From Manduca sexta (lineage: Eukaryota > Arthropoda > Insecta > Lepidoptera > Sphingidae), in the NCBI RefSeq assembly GCF_014839805.1, contig NC_051141.1:19476777-19540776 (forward strand): a DNA stretch of 64,000 nt. The letters run 5' to 3'. Shown piece by piece: positions 21,245-31,867 of this stretch. A program made the position numbers and the translations under genes. Positions within the stretch are counted from its first letter, which is position 1; each line of letters begins with the position of its first letter. The notes beneath the pieces were generated by a model that worked only from the letters and a program-made list of their open reading frames with translations, did no database searches and had not been told where the DNA came from.

Positions 21245-22076
21245 TTGGATATTGTTCAGGTGAGATATTTAGTAATTTTTACTTACGCTCGTGGCGAAAA
21301 CACTCGAACTGATCGATTTTGGCTTATCGTTCCGTTTAATCATTATTTGCATTGTTTTGATAAACTGGTGAGAGTTTTGTTTATTTTAGATAGTTTTTTT
21401 GTCGATGGTATAAGACCGGTGCGACCTCACTTTATTCGAGGTTTTTTATTAATAAAATTTATAAACCGGTTTTTATTTTTTTCAAGAAACGAATAATAAA
21501 AAATAAATATTTGTTCATTTATAATTTTGTACTTGAAATTGTATGACTACATACCGTTAAAATATGTAGTAGTATCTTATCTTATCGATTCTTTTTAGCG
21601 TTAATTTTGATAGTAACCAAGTACTTAAAATATATTTGAAAATTTTGAGAAATCGAATATTGTGTTTTATAAATCCTTGTAACAAATTTTTTCGCGGTAT
21701 TTTTAGAGAAATATTCCAGATATACATAATACAAGTATGTATATTTTCTTAGATATATATTGTAAAAAACTTTTGCTATAATCCAATCAAAAAGCATATC
21801 AAAAACAGCTTTCTTCTGATTGGTCTATTTTTGAGATACATCGAAAAAAGCTGTTTATTGAAAATAGCGGTTAGTAATGCAATGTCAAATGAGCCTCTAT
21901 ATAAACCTCCAAATTAAATTATATGCTCTAACATGTCTTATTTTATACAAATAATTACTTTACCACGTCCAGTTACACACTATCTCTCAATGTAAAGCGT
22001 ACGTCAAAGGACTCTCGGATAGTTGTTCTTTTATTATTCACTGGTCATAGTGCTATTAACACGTAACAATATATCT
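21245..22076. other. unassigned AT-rich stretch
   Basis: TTGTTCAG|GTGAGA near 21250-21264 is a good splice-donor match on the plus strand without a recognised exon before it. Otherwise nothing is recognised. Confidence 0.3.
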
Positions 22077-22255
22077 GGGGCCTTATTCTCTATACTGCAC
22101 GTTATTTTAACAGTGCATAACAAGCACGTAACACAACGCATCATGTTTAGGACTATAGAAATTTAGCTTACAGAATACCATTCCACGCACATTTCTCGAA
22201 GATAACATGACACGACCGCGTTACGCGGTTACAATATCATACAGAATAAGGGCCC
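22077..22255 (+). mobile_element. MITE family H, copy 1
   Basis: About 180 bp bounded by inverted GGGGCCTTATTCT and AGAATAAGGGCCC. The interior (CATCATGTTTAGGACTATAG, CCATTCCACGCACATTTCTC, GAAGATAACATGACAC) is shared with copies at 37546 (inverted), 47395 and 54721. There is no coding capacity. No consistent target duplication was found, so the superfamily is open. Confidence 0.85.
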
Positions 22256-23008
22256 TGAATTACGTGTTCATATGTAGAAATGATATAGAAAAATCGCGTG
22301 CACACGGATGTTCTGATAATCAAAAATCCGTCTCATACAAGAAATCACCTGGGTACGTTAAGTTAGATTAGATTTGTAAAAACAAGTTGAAAATCGCTTG
22401 TACATAAAAAACATTTTAGGTTAGGTAGTAAAATATTTTTCGGCATAATTTTTTTTTATTTATTTAAAGCCTTTAAAATGTCGCACACTATACTTTTATA
22501 TATTCTCGTTCATACTTACTTTTCGTGAAAATAATTTTACGAAGAAACTCAGTTATATAACGACGTCCTTTTTTTTAGCCACCATAGATTTTTCGATGCG
22601 AAATAAACTCCATAAACTCCATAAACAATATGAAAATTAGATAAGTTTAAGAAAAAAGAAGATTGAAACTGATTTATGAACCATTTAACCTACTATGATA
22701 TTCCATATTTGTTGCCAACGCATTACTTTCTAATACCCACTTTAATTTTTAACGTCTCAAACTCTCATTATTTGTTCACCGCATTAAATAGATGCCATAA
22801 AAATATACAACGCACTAAATTAGACTGCCATAATAGAGATTATTGAAGAAATGTGAAAAATGTTCTAACTCTCTCAGTTATGGATTGAGATATAACACTT
22901 GTTCACATTATGGGGGCAATTACGGTTTTATCATGAAGGTCGAAAATGCGATAATGGCTTCAGTTTAGAAATATATCATGTTTGTGGTTGTAATTTTTCC
23001 TGTGTCAC
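22256..23008. other. unassigned AT-rich stretch
   Basis: No gene or repeat family recognised. Confidence 0.4.
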
Positions 23009-23017
23009 ACTTGCATA

Positions 23018-23357
23018 ATAATAATAATAGCAGCCCTGTATTATATACTTGCCCACTGCTGAGCACGGGTCTCCTCTACTACTGAGAGGGATTAGGCCTT
23101 AGTCCACCACGCTGCCCTAGTGCAGATTGGTAGACTTCACACACCTTCGAAATTCCTATAGAGAACTTCTCAGATGTGCAAGTTTCCTCACGATGTTTTC
23201 CTTCACCGTTAAAGTGAACGATAAATTCACAAAGAATACACATATGATTTTTTAAAAAAGTCAGAGGTGTGTGCCCTTAGGATTTGAACCTGCGGACATT
23301 CGTCTTGGCAGTCCGTTCCACACCCAACTAGGCTATCGCCGCTTAATTAGTATGCAA
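23018..23357 (-). mobile_element. SINE family A, probable 9-bp target duplication
   Basis: Full-length copy with (AAT)n tail at the left and head GGCGATAGCCTAGTTGGGTG at the right. ACTTGCATA occurs at 23009-23017 and 23358-23366. The right copy lies inside a 22-bp inverted repeat (23348-23369, arms TAGTATGCAA). Confidence 0.8.
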
Positions 23358-23454
23358 ACTTGCATACTACTTTTGAAATCTAGCGTGAATCACATTTTAG
23401 CCAGGGTAATTACCCTGAACTAGGCATAATATTCACGTCAATTGATGATGGTTG

Positions 23455-23705
23455 AGGTTTGGTGGTAGGATATATTTTATATCCGCCCGGATACCGGTCA
23501 CCTAAACGGGGTTAAAACCCGCCGTAGTGGCTTACGTTAGTGTGTCGCGTTCCTTGATCGGCCTGTGTATATCTGGTTCCAACAGGCCGGCATAATTATG
23601 TCGACTGCCGACGACTAATCATCTCTCGTCAGTCTAAATTTTATTGGGCCCCACTCTACTTACCATCAAATGCAGTGGGGTCAATTTACCGTGCTCGTAA
23701 AAATA
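23455..23705 (+). repeat. interspersed repeat D, near-complete copy
   Basis: The fullest D copy here: GGTGGTAGGATATATTTTAT, ATCCGCCCGGATACCGG, TAAAACCCGCCGTAGTGGC, GTGTCGCGTTCCTTGATC, TCCAACAGGCCGGCATAATT, CATCTCTCGTCAGTC, CAGTGGGGTCAATTTACCGT. No coding capacity; class unknown. Confidence 0.7.
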
Positions 23706-23796
23706 AAAAAATAAATATTCTTGCTCAGAAAACTAAATGTTATACGTATGTGTTCGTCAATATAATGAATGTTGCGTCTCACCGCTACTCGGAATA

Positions 23797-24131
23797 AGAG
23801 GGTTTACTTCGAAAAAATGAATGTCAAAACGTCGGTGCGACGAACTTCGTATTTAACTCTACTACCAAATTACTTTGGATCCGTCATCGTTCTGTAGCTT
23901 ACCTTGGTGGTACGATGAATTCCCGTATTTTTTTTTTTTTTGAGAAAGCAGTGTTTCTTTATCCTCGCAGATGGTTTCAGAATTTATTACTATAAGTTCT
24001 TACAAATTCCATGTCTGAAATATTGCGATCAACAGATCAGATCCGTCATCGAATCAGTAACACTTCGTAGTAATAAAACGTACGATTCGTCATCCGAAAC
24101 TACGGATTTCGTTTTTCGAAGTAGACTCTCT
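23797..24131 (+). mobile_element. MITE family J, copy 1
   Basis: Terminal inverted repeats AGAGGGTTTACTTCGAAAA and TTTTCGAAGTAGACTCTCT enclose about 300 bp shared with an inverted copy at 46999-47331 (TACCAAATTACTTTGGATCC, TTCTGTAGCTTACCTTGG, AAGTTCTTACAAATTCCATG, TCATCCGAAACTACGGATTT). An open frame crosses most of it: FFILADGF...KFLQIPCLKYCDQQI. The same frame is open in the other copy. A poly-T run at 23928-23940 is internal. Confidence 0.75.
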
Positions 24132-25220
24132 GGTTTTATCTTCGGTAAATTAATGTTTATATATTTGGAATAATTAATCTTTACACAGAAGCTATATAAT
24201 TTTATTTCTAGTTCGTGTTTTTATACTTATACGCACATTAAACATATTTTTAAAATTGGTACATATTTAAAATTATGTTTTTGTATAACATTTGTTTGTA
24301 ACTGGCAACCATCTTCCCTTGGAGTCGGTTTATAAAGATCCGATATCATGTTCTGCATGTTCCCATATTTGTGTTTGTCTTGGCGCCCTTGTTTTTTTTT
24401 TGATTTCCCCTCGTAAGGGTTGACTTGTAATTAAGTATAGGATTCCTGTATTTCCTCGAGAGTTAGCCAGGGGAGAGCGACGGGGATGTCGGGCCCGGCG
24501 ACACTCGATAGACGGTGAAACTCCCTTTAAAAATAAACACAAACAGTAAACAGTCATGTGACCCATTAATAAAGTTGATATTTCCGTAAACATATCCGCT
24601 GTAAATAAAATTTTATTAATTTTGGGAACAGGCTACGCATAGGTAAATGATGATACTGCGATCATATAGTACATTTCATAAAGGGTATTAACAGTTGTCA
24701 AATTATTTTATTGGCTTTTCGGTATTCAATTATTTTTCCACATACAATGTATCCCAAATAATTTCGAAGCTTTGACAATACATTATGTTATAGACTGTTC
24801 ATTCGTGGCATTCCTGTGTCAATTAATACGCATTTATTTTGTTCGGTGGTCACTCGTGTTCATCGGTTTCATATGTATTTATTTCGAGTTACAACCAATT
24901 TATTTCAAATTTGGCTAAATACCTTATAACGTGAAAACATAAAAAACATTGCTTTAAAGTTTAAATTTAGTATTAATAATGATTGTTTTAAGTTAATTAA
25001 TGTGATTTTCAGAAATGTATCTATAAATTACACTTACTAACCCTCTTTTCTCTGAGTTAATATTGTTACTTATTAACTTTCGTTCAGTGACTGATTTATA
25101 TGGAAAATTTCTGTTGTCTCATGTACATGTTTACTGTTTTAATATATTATAGCTTAAATCTAAATTATATAGAGAAATAACAAAGGAAAATACTAACATA
25201 ATTTTCTATAATATATTTCC
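24132..25220. other. mostly unassigned; GC-richer repeat-like patch
   Basis: At about 24405-24525 a patch with CCCCTCGTAAGGGTTGACTT, CCTCGAGAGTTAGCCAGGGG and ATGTCGGGCCCGGCGACACT looks like a fragment of a dispersed lepidopteran repeat, from memory. The remainder is AT-rich with nothing recognised. Confidence 0.35.
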
Positions 25221-25420
25221 TTTCTTTCTTTCTTTCTTAAAGAAAGAAAGAAAATACGTTTATTGCGGTAACTCACACTTAACATAAATTATAAGTATTA
25301 ACAGTAATTATACCTAATTATATTTATTTAAAATAAAAGGAACAAAAATAAAACAATAAGACACTAAAAGCTTAACATGTACAACAGGCATTGTGTACCA
25401 TATCTATTGAGCAGATGTGA
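25221..25420 (-). mobile_element. LINE 3' tail with (AAAG)n hairpin end
   Basis: On the minus strand it ends GCAATAAACGTATTTTC followed by (TTTC)n, as in LINE tails ending on a tetranucleotide. A 29-nt inverted repeat lies at 25225-25253, with 14-bp arms of (CTTT)n/(AAAG)n around one A. The body is diverged; the family is unknown. Confidence 0.4.
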
Positions 25421-25599
25421 CAGTTTTTAAAAAAAATGTCACAATGAAAATATTGTCGATATAGATCACAGGATCGAGAAAGTTGACATTTGACTCTTAA
25501 CACTATAAACAGTTTACCGAAGGGCGTCTGGAAAGATCGTAGCCCGATCAGGAAAATTATAAGATAAAATGTTTATTTTTGTTACTTTTTCATCGCATT

Positions 25600-25800
25600 T
25601 TATTAATACAAAACTATTTTACGGATTTTATAGTGGTTTCTATATAATAATTTTCTCCCGAAATTTCGAAGACTTTGTAGCATTCGAGGTCATGATGACA
25701 GTCCATCCCATGGGATGGACTGTCATCACGAAGGCTGCAAAGTCTTTTATTTTAGTATCTAATATTCGTGTAAACATAAGAGATCATAACGCATTTTTCT
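25600..25800. repeat. two repeat M copies head to head around a 36-bp palindrome
   Basis: To the left, minus-strand M reads inward (TTTCGAAGACTTTGTAGCAT, TCGAGGTCA). To the right, plus-strand M resumes (CACGAAGGCTGCAAAGTC, ATTCGTGTAAACATAAGAGA). Positions 25693-25728 are a perfect palindrome: GATGACAGTCCATCCC on the left arm and its exact complement on the right, with no spacer. The outer M sequences extend the imperfect pairing to about 25665-25750. Confidence 0.85.
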
Positions 25801-26247
25801 TAATTTCCATACTTTCAAGTTTTGTATTTACTAGGCATTACGGGACTTAACATGTTTTAAAGTGCGTGGTAAGGGACATACGAGTAAACGCACCGGTAAT
25901 GGACATAAAATGCCGTTTTTTTTTTAAATAATATTAGAACGGATAATACATAAAAAATCAACGTTTATCTGATTTATGCGTTATATCGATGCAAGAAGTA
26001 GATAAAGCTATGTGGGTTAATTGATGTAAGCTTTTATATGAGCGATAACAATTGATTTGGTAATGTGTATGTATAAAAATTAGATTATTTGTTATCACAT
26101 AGGTGTCATAGACAACGCATATTCGTATAACATCCGTGTAATATAAAATCGTACGAGGGACCTGATAGTGGTATATCTATACTTATTTTATAGGATGCGA
26201 GAAAAAAAAAGACATTTGAAAAGTAAACACATTAATTTGTTATTTTT
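25801..26247. other. unassigned AT-rich stretch
   Basis: No gene or repeat family recognised. Confidence 0.4.
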
Positions 26248-26592
26248 TTGCGGTATGAAGCAATTGTTCACAAAAACAAATTTTTACGAATTGTTTCGGA
26301 AGTTACTGTACATATTGCGTGGTATTGTTATTACGTGGACAATCGAACCGATAATGTTGTTCGTCGTCGCAGCAGCAGCTCCAGTAGTTTATCGTCAATT
26401 TCAGAAGCTCCAGAGCCAGACTTTGATTTTTTAAACAATTGCTTCATCTGTGCCAAAGCGATTCAGGATCCAAGTAATTCGCGTACAAGCCGACAACCGT
26501 GGGTTTGTGTTGTACGTAATGAGAGTACAAAAAAAAGTATTATGAACCTTATAAATACACGTTCTGATGACGTTGCAATGGACATTGCTTAA
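26248..26592 (+). pseudogene. fragment of CxxC-type zinc-binding protein, retroelement-like
   Basis: Coding-like from about 26350. A serine-rich stretch (RRRSSSSSSLSSISEA) is followed by PEPDFDFLNNCFICAKAIQ, then RTSRQPWVCVVRNESTKKSI and MNLINTRSDDVAMDIA before a stop. I recall similar FxxxCFICxK...W..V..ES.K..I...I..R.DD.A segments at the N-terminus of transposon-associated or uncharacterised proteins in Lepidoptera, where a downstream H/C pair completes the zinc site. That second half is absent here, so this is a truncated piece or one exon. The beginning of the frame, before the serine run, is probably not coding. Confidence 0.4.
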
Positions 26593-27305
26593 CATTGAAT
26601 TTCTTAACATTTTCGCTTATAACTTTTTTATTTATAGTTCTACGACAAAAGTTACTGGACCAAAGTTGTAGAGAATTTAATTTGCAACAAAAAATGTTTA
26701 TACATATTTTTTGTCAGATAAATAGTTTAAGAGATACATCGTAAAAACCATTTCAACCCCTATTTTTAAGATGGCGGCCGTGGGACAAGGGTGGCGACCC
26801 CACAAACTTGGTTTTAGCTTTACACTGACCCCCCCTACACTTCAAAAAAATAAAATTGCGTCCTCTAAAAAACGCAACCCCAAATGTAACTTTTCAATGG
26901 ACTAGCGTTATATTTACTGAAATTGCTAAAGAGTTGGATATCCCGGAGATTACATAATGCAACGCCACCTCAAGATTGTCATGTCTTAGAAATACTATCG
27001 AAGTAATAGTATACCAAATTTCAAATCAATCAGACTGGAAAGTAAGAAAACAGCTGAGGATCTTCAAACACCTGATCTTCCTAAATTATGGCTAAGTAAT
27101 GTTTAGTCTAATAAGGATCACTCTTAATTTGGGTTTTTTCTATGAACGCGCTGTTTTATATCCACGACGTATTAAATTTCTTTCATACGAAATAACACCA
27201 GCCACACATTAAATCCCAAAACATCCCGTCCTACGGTAACCTTCTAAGCGTGTGGAAAAAAATCCAACTCCTCCTTTTCTATTTTTCATAAATTACGGCA
27301 CATAT
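26593..27305. other. unassigned stretch downstream of CxxC fragment
   Basis: GTTCTACGACAAAAGTTACT, GGACCAAAGTTGTAGAGAAT and AAGATGGCGGCCGTGGGAC look like part of a dispersed element accompanying the CxxC fragment, but no second copy is in the window. Confidence 0.35.
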
Positions 27306-27307
27306 TA

Positions 27308-27400
27308 AGAATTGGTGCTCCAGAGATTCGCCGAGCTTCACTGATGTAAAATGCGTGCCACTGATCTTGATTTAGTTGCAGTGGTGGGTGTGAAGAGGGA
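27308..27400 (-). repeat. interspersed repeat E, partial
   Basis: CCAGAGATTCGCCGAGCTTC, GTAAAATGCGTGCCACTGAT and AGTTGCAGTGGTGGGTGTGA match repeat E reversed. Diverged from the 8.1-kb copy. Confidence 0.55.
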
Positions 27401-27635
27401 ATATAAATCTTTATGGCTCTGCAAGCAAAAATGAGTTATAATACTCACAATTAAAATTAAATATACTTCCACACCGATTAGGTAGATTAAATGATTATCG
27501 CAGTTATGAGGTACCGAGTTATCTCTTGTATTCTTATAATATGCATGAGTTGGATATAGTCGGGGTATCGCTAGCAATGATAAATACTACGTGAGTGACA
27601 AAAAGTATTTTCCAAGAAGAGTTTATATTGAACGT

Positions 27636-27822
27636 GACATCACGCCTTTATCTCTGGGGTAGCCAGAGTTGTAACTTAATTTTTGTCAGTGTGTTCCGTG
27701 CCATGATGTGACAAGAAGCTATTGTCGGCAGGAATTCCTGACTTCGGGCTGATACTAAACAGACAAATCCCCCTCCCCGATTCGAACCCTGGACATCATA
27801 GCCGTGTAGCACCGATGCACTC
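27636..27822 (-). mobile_element. SINE family B, diverged
   Basis: On the minus strand the B-box region reads CCAGGGTTCGAATCGGGGAG, then TCAGCCCGAAGTC, CACATCATGGCACGGAAC and the tail. Heavily mutated head, so old. Confidence 0.65.
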
Positions 27823-28054
27823 ATTTATGAATCAATATCAATTTGTGTTTTTTTATGTAGTATTACACTATTCCTAAAGATATGCTGCATGTTGATATTA
27901 ACGAAGGCCGAGGTATACGCTTTTTGATGTTGACAGTGATTATATCTCTAAAGATAATTGTGTTTTAAACAACAGGTTTATCACTGATTAGAGGCAAAAA
28001 GGCCAGGTTTAATCGTATCTTTGTCTTTAGAGGTTACATTGACTTTATATACAA
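27823..28054. other. unassigned gap between SINEs
   Basis: No gene or repeat recognised. Confidence 0.4.
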
Positions 28055-28366
28055 TGTCAGCCCTGTATTATATACTGTCCCATTGCTGGGCACGGGCCTC
28101 CTCTACTACTGAGAAGGGTTAGGCCTCGGTTCACCACGCTGGCCTAGTGCGTGTTGGTAGACTCCATATACCATCGAAATTATTATGGATAACTTCTCAG
28201 GTATGCAGGTTTCCTCACGATATTTTCCTTCACCATTAAAGCAAGTGATAATTCATAAAGAATACACACATCATCTTTTAGAAAAGGCAGAAGTGCGAGC
28301 CCTTTGATTTTGAAGGAGGACAATCGTCTCGGCAATCCGTTACACTCTTAACTAGGCTGTCACCGC
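28055..28366 (-). mobile_element. SINE family A, diverged copy
   Basis: CAGCCCTGTATTATATACTG (tail side) to AACTAGGCTGTCACCGC (head side), with internal deletions and many substitutions. No target duplication found. Confidence 0.8.
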
Positions 28367-28411
28367 TTTTTTGTGTTTAGATATTGTATTTGATATTAGT
28401 ATTAACTTTAG

Positions 28412-28672
28412 TTACATACATAACATCACGCATTTTATCCCCGTAGGGGTATGCAGAGGCGCAACTAGGGCACCCACTTTTTGCCAAGTATGTTCCGTCC
28501 CATGATGTGATAGGGGGCGAGCCTATCGCCATATCGGGCACAAATTCCAGACTCCGGGTGATACTGAGCAGGAAAATCCAAATATCACTTTGCCCGACCC
28601 GGGATTCGAACCCAGGACCTCAGAGCACTATTGTACCGGACATGCAATACAACTACGCCACCGAGGCAGTCA
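28412..28672 (-). mobile_element. SINE family B, full length
   Basis: On the minus strand: TGACTGCCTCGGTGGCGTAG, GGTTCGAATCCCGGGTCGGG, TCACCCGGAGTCTGGAATTT, GCGATAGGCTCGCCCCCTAT, then a GTATG tail with (ATGT)n-like repeats. Both polymerase III boxes are intact. Confidence 0.9.
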
Positions 28673-29285
28673 TTAACTTTAGTTGTAAGTTATTTTCTGT
28701 CAGTACGTGGGTACTTTTTACTGATATTTAGATTTTGTAATGTTTTGTAGTTGTTTCGTTATAATATATTGTTCGTCTTTTTAAAATTAAGATAATATCA
28801 CTTTATATCAATGAAGCTTTTTAATTTCATCGCAAGTTCTGTCTATATATTATATTTAATTTGAAATTCTTTCATGGCATTTCCATTGACAACAGTAACC
28901 ACATGGCTTCAATTTAATTTCTAGATGGCTTCATCGTTGGCAGACATTAATATCGTCAATGTCAAAGTAGGAAAACGGCCGCGCAAATATTAGTAGGTCT
29001 GATATTGTATGGCTGTTGAGTGTTGCATAACGCAGTATAAACCAATACAAAATCGATGATATGGGTTGTTGTGGACTTATTTGTGTACACATGTAAACAT
29101 GACAGTCACGTGACCCCTCCGCGCCTTTGATCCGAGTTCGACTTGTGTAAACGATTCGTCGCACGCTTCCGCGCAATGTTTAAACCGTTTTAAATGTAAT
29201 GTTTTGGTAATGTATTTTTAATTTTGAATTACATCTTTGAATTTTGACGACAAAGTATTGTGAGATTCCAGGCCAAACTATTGGT
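28673..29285. other. unassigned; GC-richer patch 28925-29180
   Basis: A 22-codon ATG frame at 28924-28992 (MASSLADINIVNVKVGKRPR) and a 81-codon minus-strand frame overlap here. Neither has a recognisable family. The patch is GC-richer than its flanks and could be a promoter or exon remnant, but nothing decides it. Confidence 0.25.
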
Positions 29286-29288
29286 ATA

Positions 29289-29410
29289 ATGATTTATGTT
29301 TACGCGAATATACATTAAAATTAAATATTTGTCGGATGTTCGGTTTTTATTATTTTAGTTTTCTTTCGTTTCGAAGACTTTGCAGCCTTCACGGTCACGA
29401 GGAGGACTTC
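29289..29410 (-). repeat. interspersed repeat M, minus copy
   Basis: AATGATTTATGTTTACGCGA, then CGTTTCGAAGACTTTGCAGC and CTTCACGGTCACGAGG: repeat M in reverse, diverged in its middle. Confidence 0.6.
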
Positions 29411-29701
29411 CTAAACTTTTTTCGCATAGACCCCTTTCACGATTAGCTGGTTCCGATGGAACTTTTTTAGGTTTTGCAGGGAAAGTGCATTACTACTAAC
29501 GCCCATTCATCGCGGGGTTTATGTTCGGTTCACCGTGCCTCTTAAGATCTCTATCAAAACTATCTCTCTATATTGATAAGTGAAGCAAGCCAACATTTGT
29601 ACTTAACTATCAAACCAGATAAATTTCCGTGGACAACCGCTTACAAATTGTGGACTCCAATTTTTTGGCCATGCCCCCCATACCCATGTCAAGTCTCCCG
29701 T

Positions 29702-29756
29702 GGACCCCTTGGGCGTCGACCTGGACCGCTTGGACGTCGACCAGGACCACTTTGGG
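29702..29756 (+). repeat. 21-bp tandem repeat, about 2.6 units
   Basis: GGACCCCTTGGGCGTCGACC, GGACCGCTTGGACGTCGACC and GGACCACTTTGGG follow one another with a 21-bp period. In the open frame the unit encodes GPLGRRP. Not long enough to judge coding. Confidence 0.7.
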
Positions 29757-29791
29757 AATAAGTGATTTAATAAAAGAGATTTAATGGATAA

Positions 29792-30082
29792 CTAGTTGGC
29801 CCGGCAGACGTTATCCCGTCTTAACTATGTTTGCACGCGCGCATTCTGTCAATCGCTGACAATTATTTCAAACAATTGACAGTTATATAAAGTTAATATT
29901 TTCGTTAAGATTTCTTAAATTTTCTAATTTTCCGCGCAATTTTTTGAATGTTTTATGAAAGCATAAGAATCTTCCCCTGACAATAACAAACACAACAACA
30001 AAAAAAGTGAAGTCGGTCCACCCGTTCACGCGTGATGCGATGACCAAAGGACATAGAGATTCATTTTTATATATGTATATGA
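29792..30082 (-). mobile_element. non-autonomous Helitron, family A (copy 2)
   Basis: CTAG at 29792 after A, then TTGGCCCGGCAGACG, GTTCACGCGTGATG and CATTTTTATATATGTATATGA. The 5' end (right) has drifted from the TCTATATATATA consensus. Confidence 0.8.
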
Positions 30083-30114
30083 CGCTGCTCATGTCACTCT
30101 GGGACATTTGTTTA

Positions 30115-30190
30115 CTTCCATAAACAATTACACAGACACGCTTTTAATTCCCAAAGGGGTGGGTAAGGGGTGAACCACTTTTCGCCCTAT
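30115..30190 (-). repeat. SINE B-like 3' fragment
   Basis: ACACGCTTTTAATTCCCAAA, GGGGTGGGTAAGGGGTGAAC and CACTTTTCGCCCTATGATTT resemble the tail half of a family B-type SINE, diverged. No head present. Confidence 0.4.
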
Positions 30191-30593
30191 GATTTCCGCT
30201 CCATCATGCCAAACAAATTATTTTGTAGCATTAAATTGCCGGGAAGCTAATATTTATTTATGACTATCTTTTTCTATAGCGAAAAAATTTTCTGGAATAA
30301 AATGGACCTAATATTTTAAGGTACACCTCTATCTATATATAGGTCTAAACTGCATTTCAATCCATGTAGTAGTATATGCGTGATACGTATAAAAATATAC
30401 GGACATACAGAAAAATATTCTAAAAACTGGTGTTTTTTTGTGTTGTTCTTTTAAAGACCAAGAGCCTGTTACAATTTTATTTTAGCTAAAGATAATAATG
30501 TGTTTTATTAATTTATATATTTTTAATATTACTTATTTTATGTTTGTATTTAGTATACGTATTTATTATTAATTTTCTTATTTACGTTTATGT
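30191..30593. other. unassigned AT-rich stretch
   Basis: No gene or repeat family recognised. Confidence 0.4.
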
Positions 30594-30790
30594 TTTTTTT
30601 ATTGCTTTGAATGACGAGACAGGCTTGCCGTTTGTCTCACAGTAAACAATACGACCGCCCGTAAACAGTAGATACACCATCCAACACCTTGAATTACATA
30701 GTATTGTTTGGTAGTTCACTGCGCTCGCCATCTTGAGACATATGTTAAGTATTATTATGTCCAGTAGTTACACTGGCTACAATGTCTATA
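30594..30790 (-). repeat. interspersed repeat G, copy 2
   Basis: TTTTTTATTGCTTTGAATGA, CGAGACAGGCTTGCCGTTTG, ACCATCCAACACCTTGAATT, TTCACTGCGCTCGCCATCTT and CACTGGCTACAATGTC match repeat G. Confidence 0.65.
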
Positions 30791-31374
30791 ATGCTAAATA
30801 TCTTTAATGTAATCTTTGTATATCAATTTACCTTGATGCCCCTGCCTACCACCGTCCACCACCCTAAAGTTCACTGTGAGAGAACGCCTAAAACATTAAG
30901 TCTGCCGCCATACATTTGCATATAAAGTTCAAATAAATAAAATAAATAGTAGGAAACTAAGTCCACCAGTAGCGGCATCATCAATCATCCCAAAGTAATT
31001 GTAAATTACTGCACAATACAATCTGTCCTGCTGCGTACGTAATTATTCACAAAGCCGATTAACTACAAAATGGAGCACAATTTATGATTTCATCTTGTGG
31101 ACCGCTCCCCTACTTTGTTAAACGTTGAGCCTTCAAAAACTGTATGTCTAGCGCACCCCGCTATTACACGTGTACAGTCTGATGCAACCATGTGTATATT
31201 TATCTGCAAATTTAAAAATATAAGTATAATAGTTTAGAAAATAATGAAAAATGGATTAGGTTTGATTAAAATAAAATAAAGATTAGGTCTAGTTTTGCTG
31301 CCAATTCTTAATATATTTGTTTTATTTAAGTTGTTGCTAATTGTATTTAAACAATTTAAAAATACACTGCATGT
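30791..31374. other. unassigned stretch
   Basis: No gene or repeat family recognised. Confidence 0.4.
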
Positions 31375-31541
31375 ACTGCCTCGGTGGCTTAGTTGTATTA
31401 CGGCAAGACTACAGCGCTGAGGTCTCGGGTTCGAACCCCGAGTCGGGCAAAGTGATATTGGGTTTTTGTACACACTATCAGCTCAGAGTGTGGCGATAGG
31501 CTAGCTCTCTATCATATTTGAATGGAACACAATCCGTACAG
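31375..31541 (+). mobile_element. SINE family B, 3' truncated
   Basis: TACTGCCTCGGTGGCTTAGT, GGTTCGAACCCCGAGTCGGG, AAAGTGATATTGGGTTTTTG and GGCGATAGGCTAGCTCTCTA. The body is cut before its tail. It faces the copy at 31606-31867. Confidence 0.8.
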
Positions 31542-31544
31542 ACG

Positions 31545-31600
31545 GGATACGTGTTTGTGTGTGTGTGTGAGCGCGCGCAAGTGCCTTTGTGTGTGTGTAC
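31545..31600 (+). repeat. (GT)n microsatellite, interrupted
   Basis: TGTTTGTGTGTGTGTGTGAG, a short GC alternation, then TTTGTGTGTGTGTAC. It lies between two oppositely oriented SINE B copies. Confidence 0.85.
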
Positions 31601-31605
31601 ATTTA

Positions 31606-31867
31606 CATACATACATAACATCACGCATTTATCCCCGAAGGGGTATGCAGAGGCGCAACTAGGGCACCCACTTTTCGCCAAGTATGTTCCGTCCCATGAT
31701 GTGATAGGGGGCGAGCCTATCGCCATATCGGACACAAATTCCAGACTCCGGGCTGATACTGAGCAGAAAAAACCCAAATATCACTTTGGCCGACGCGGGT
31801 TTCGAACCCAGGACCTCAGAGCGCTATTGTACCGGGCATGCAATACAACTACGCCACGGAGGCAGTC
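31606..31867 (-). mobile_element. SINE family B, full length
   Basis: The tail (TATG)n is at the left and the head GACTGCCTCCGTGGCGTAG at the right. The B box is mutated (GGTTCGAAACCCGCGTC). It is inverted relative to 31375-31541. The 137-codon open frame across it is SINE sequence, not a gene. Confidence 0.88.

Noticed and set aside
22415..22427. TTAGGTTAGGT, insect telomere-like repeat (also CCTAACCTAAC near 34034)
   Set aside because: Only about two units each; far too short for an interstitial telomere.
28924..28992. 22-codon ATG frame MASSLADINIVNVKVGKRPR
   Set aside because: It ends at a stop without a donor site; too short to call, noted only as part of a GC-richer patch.
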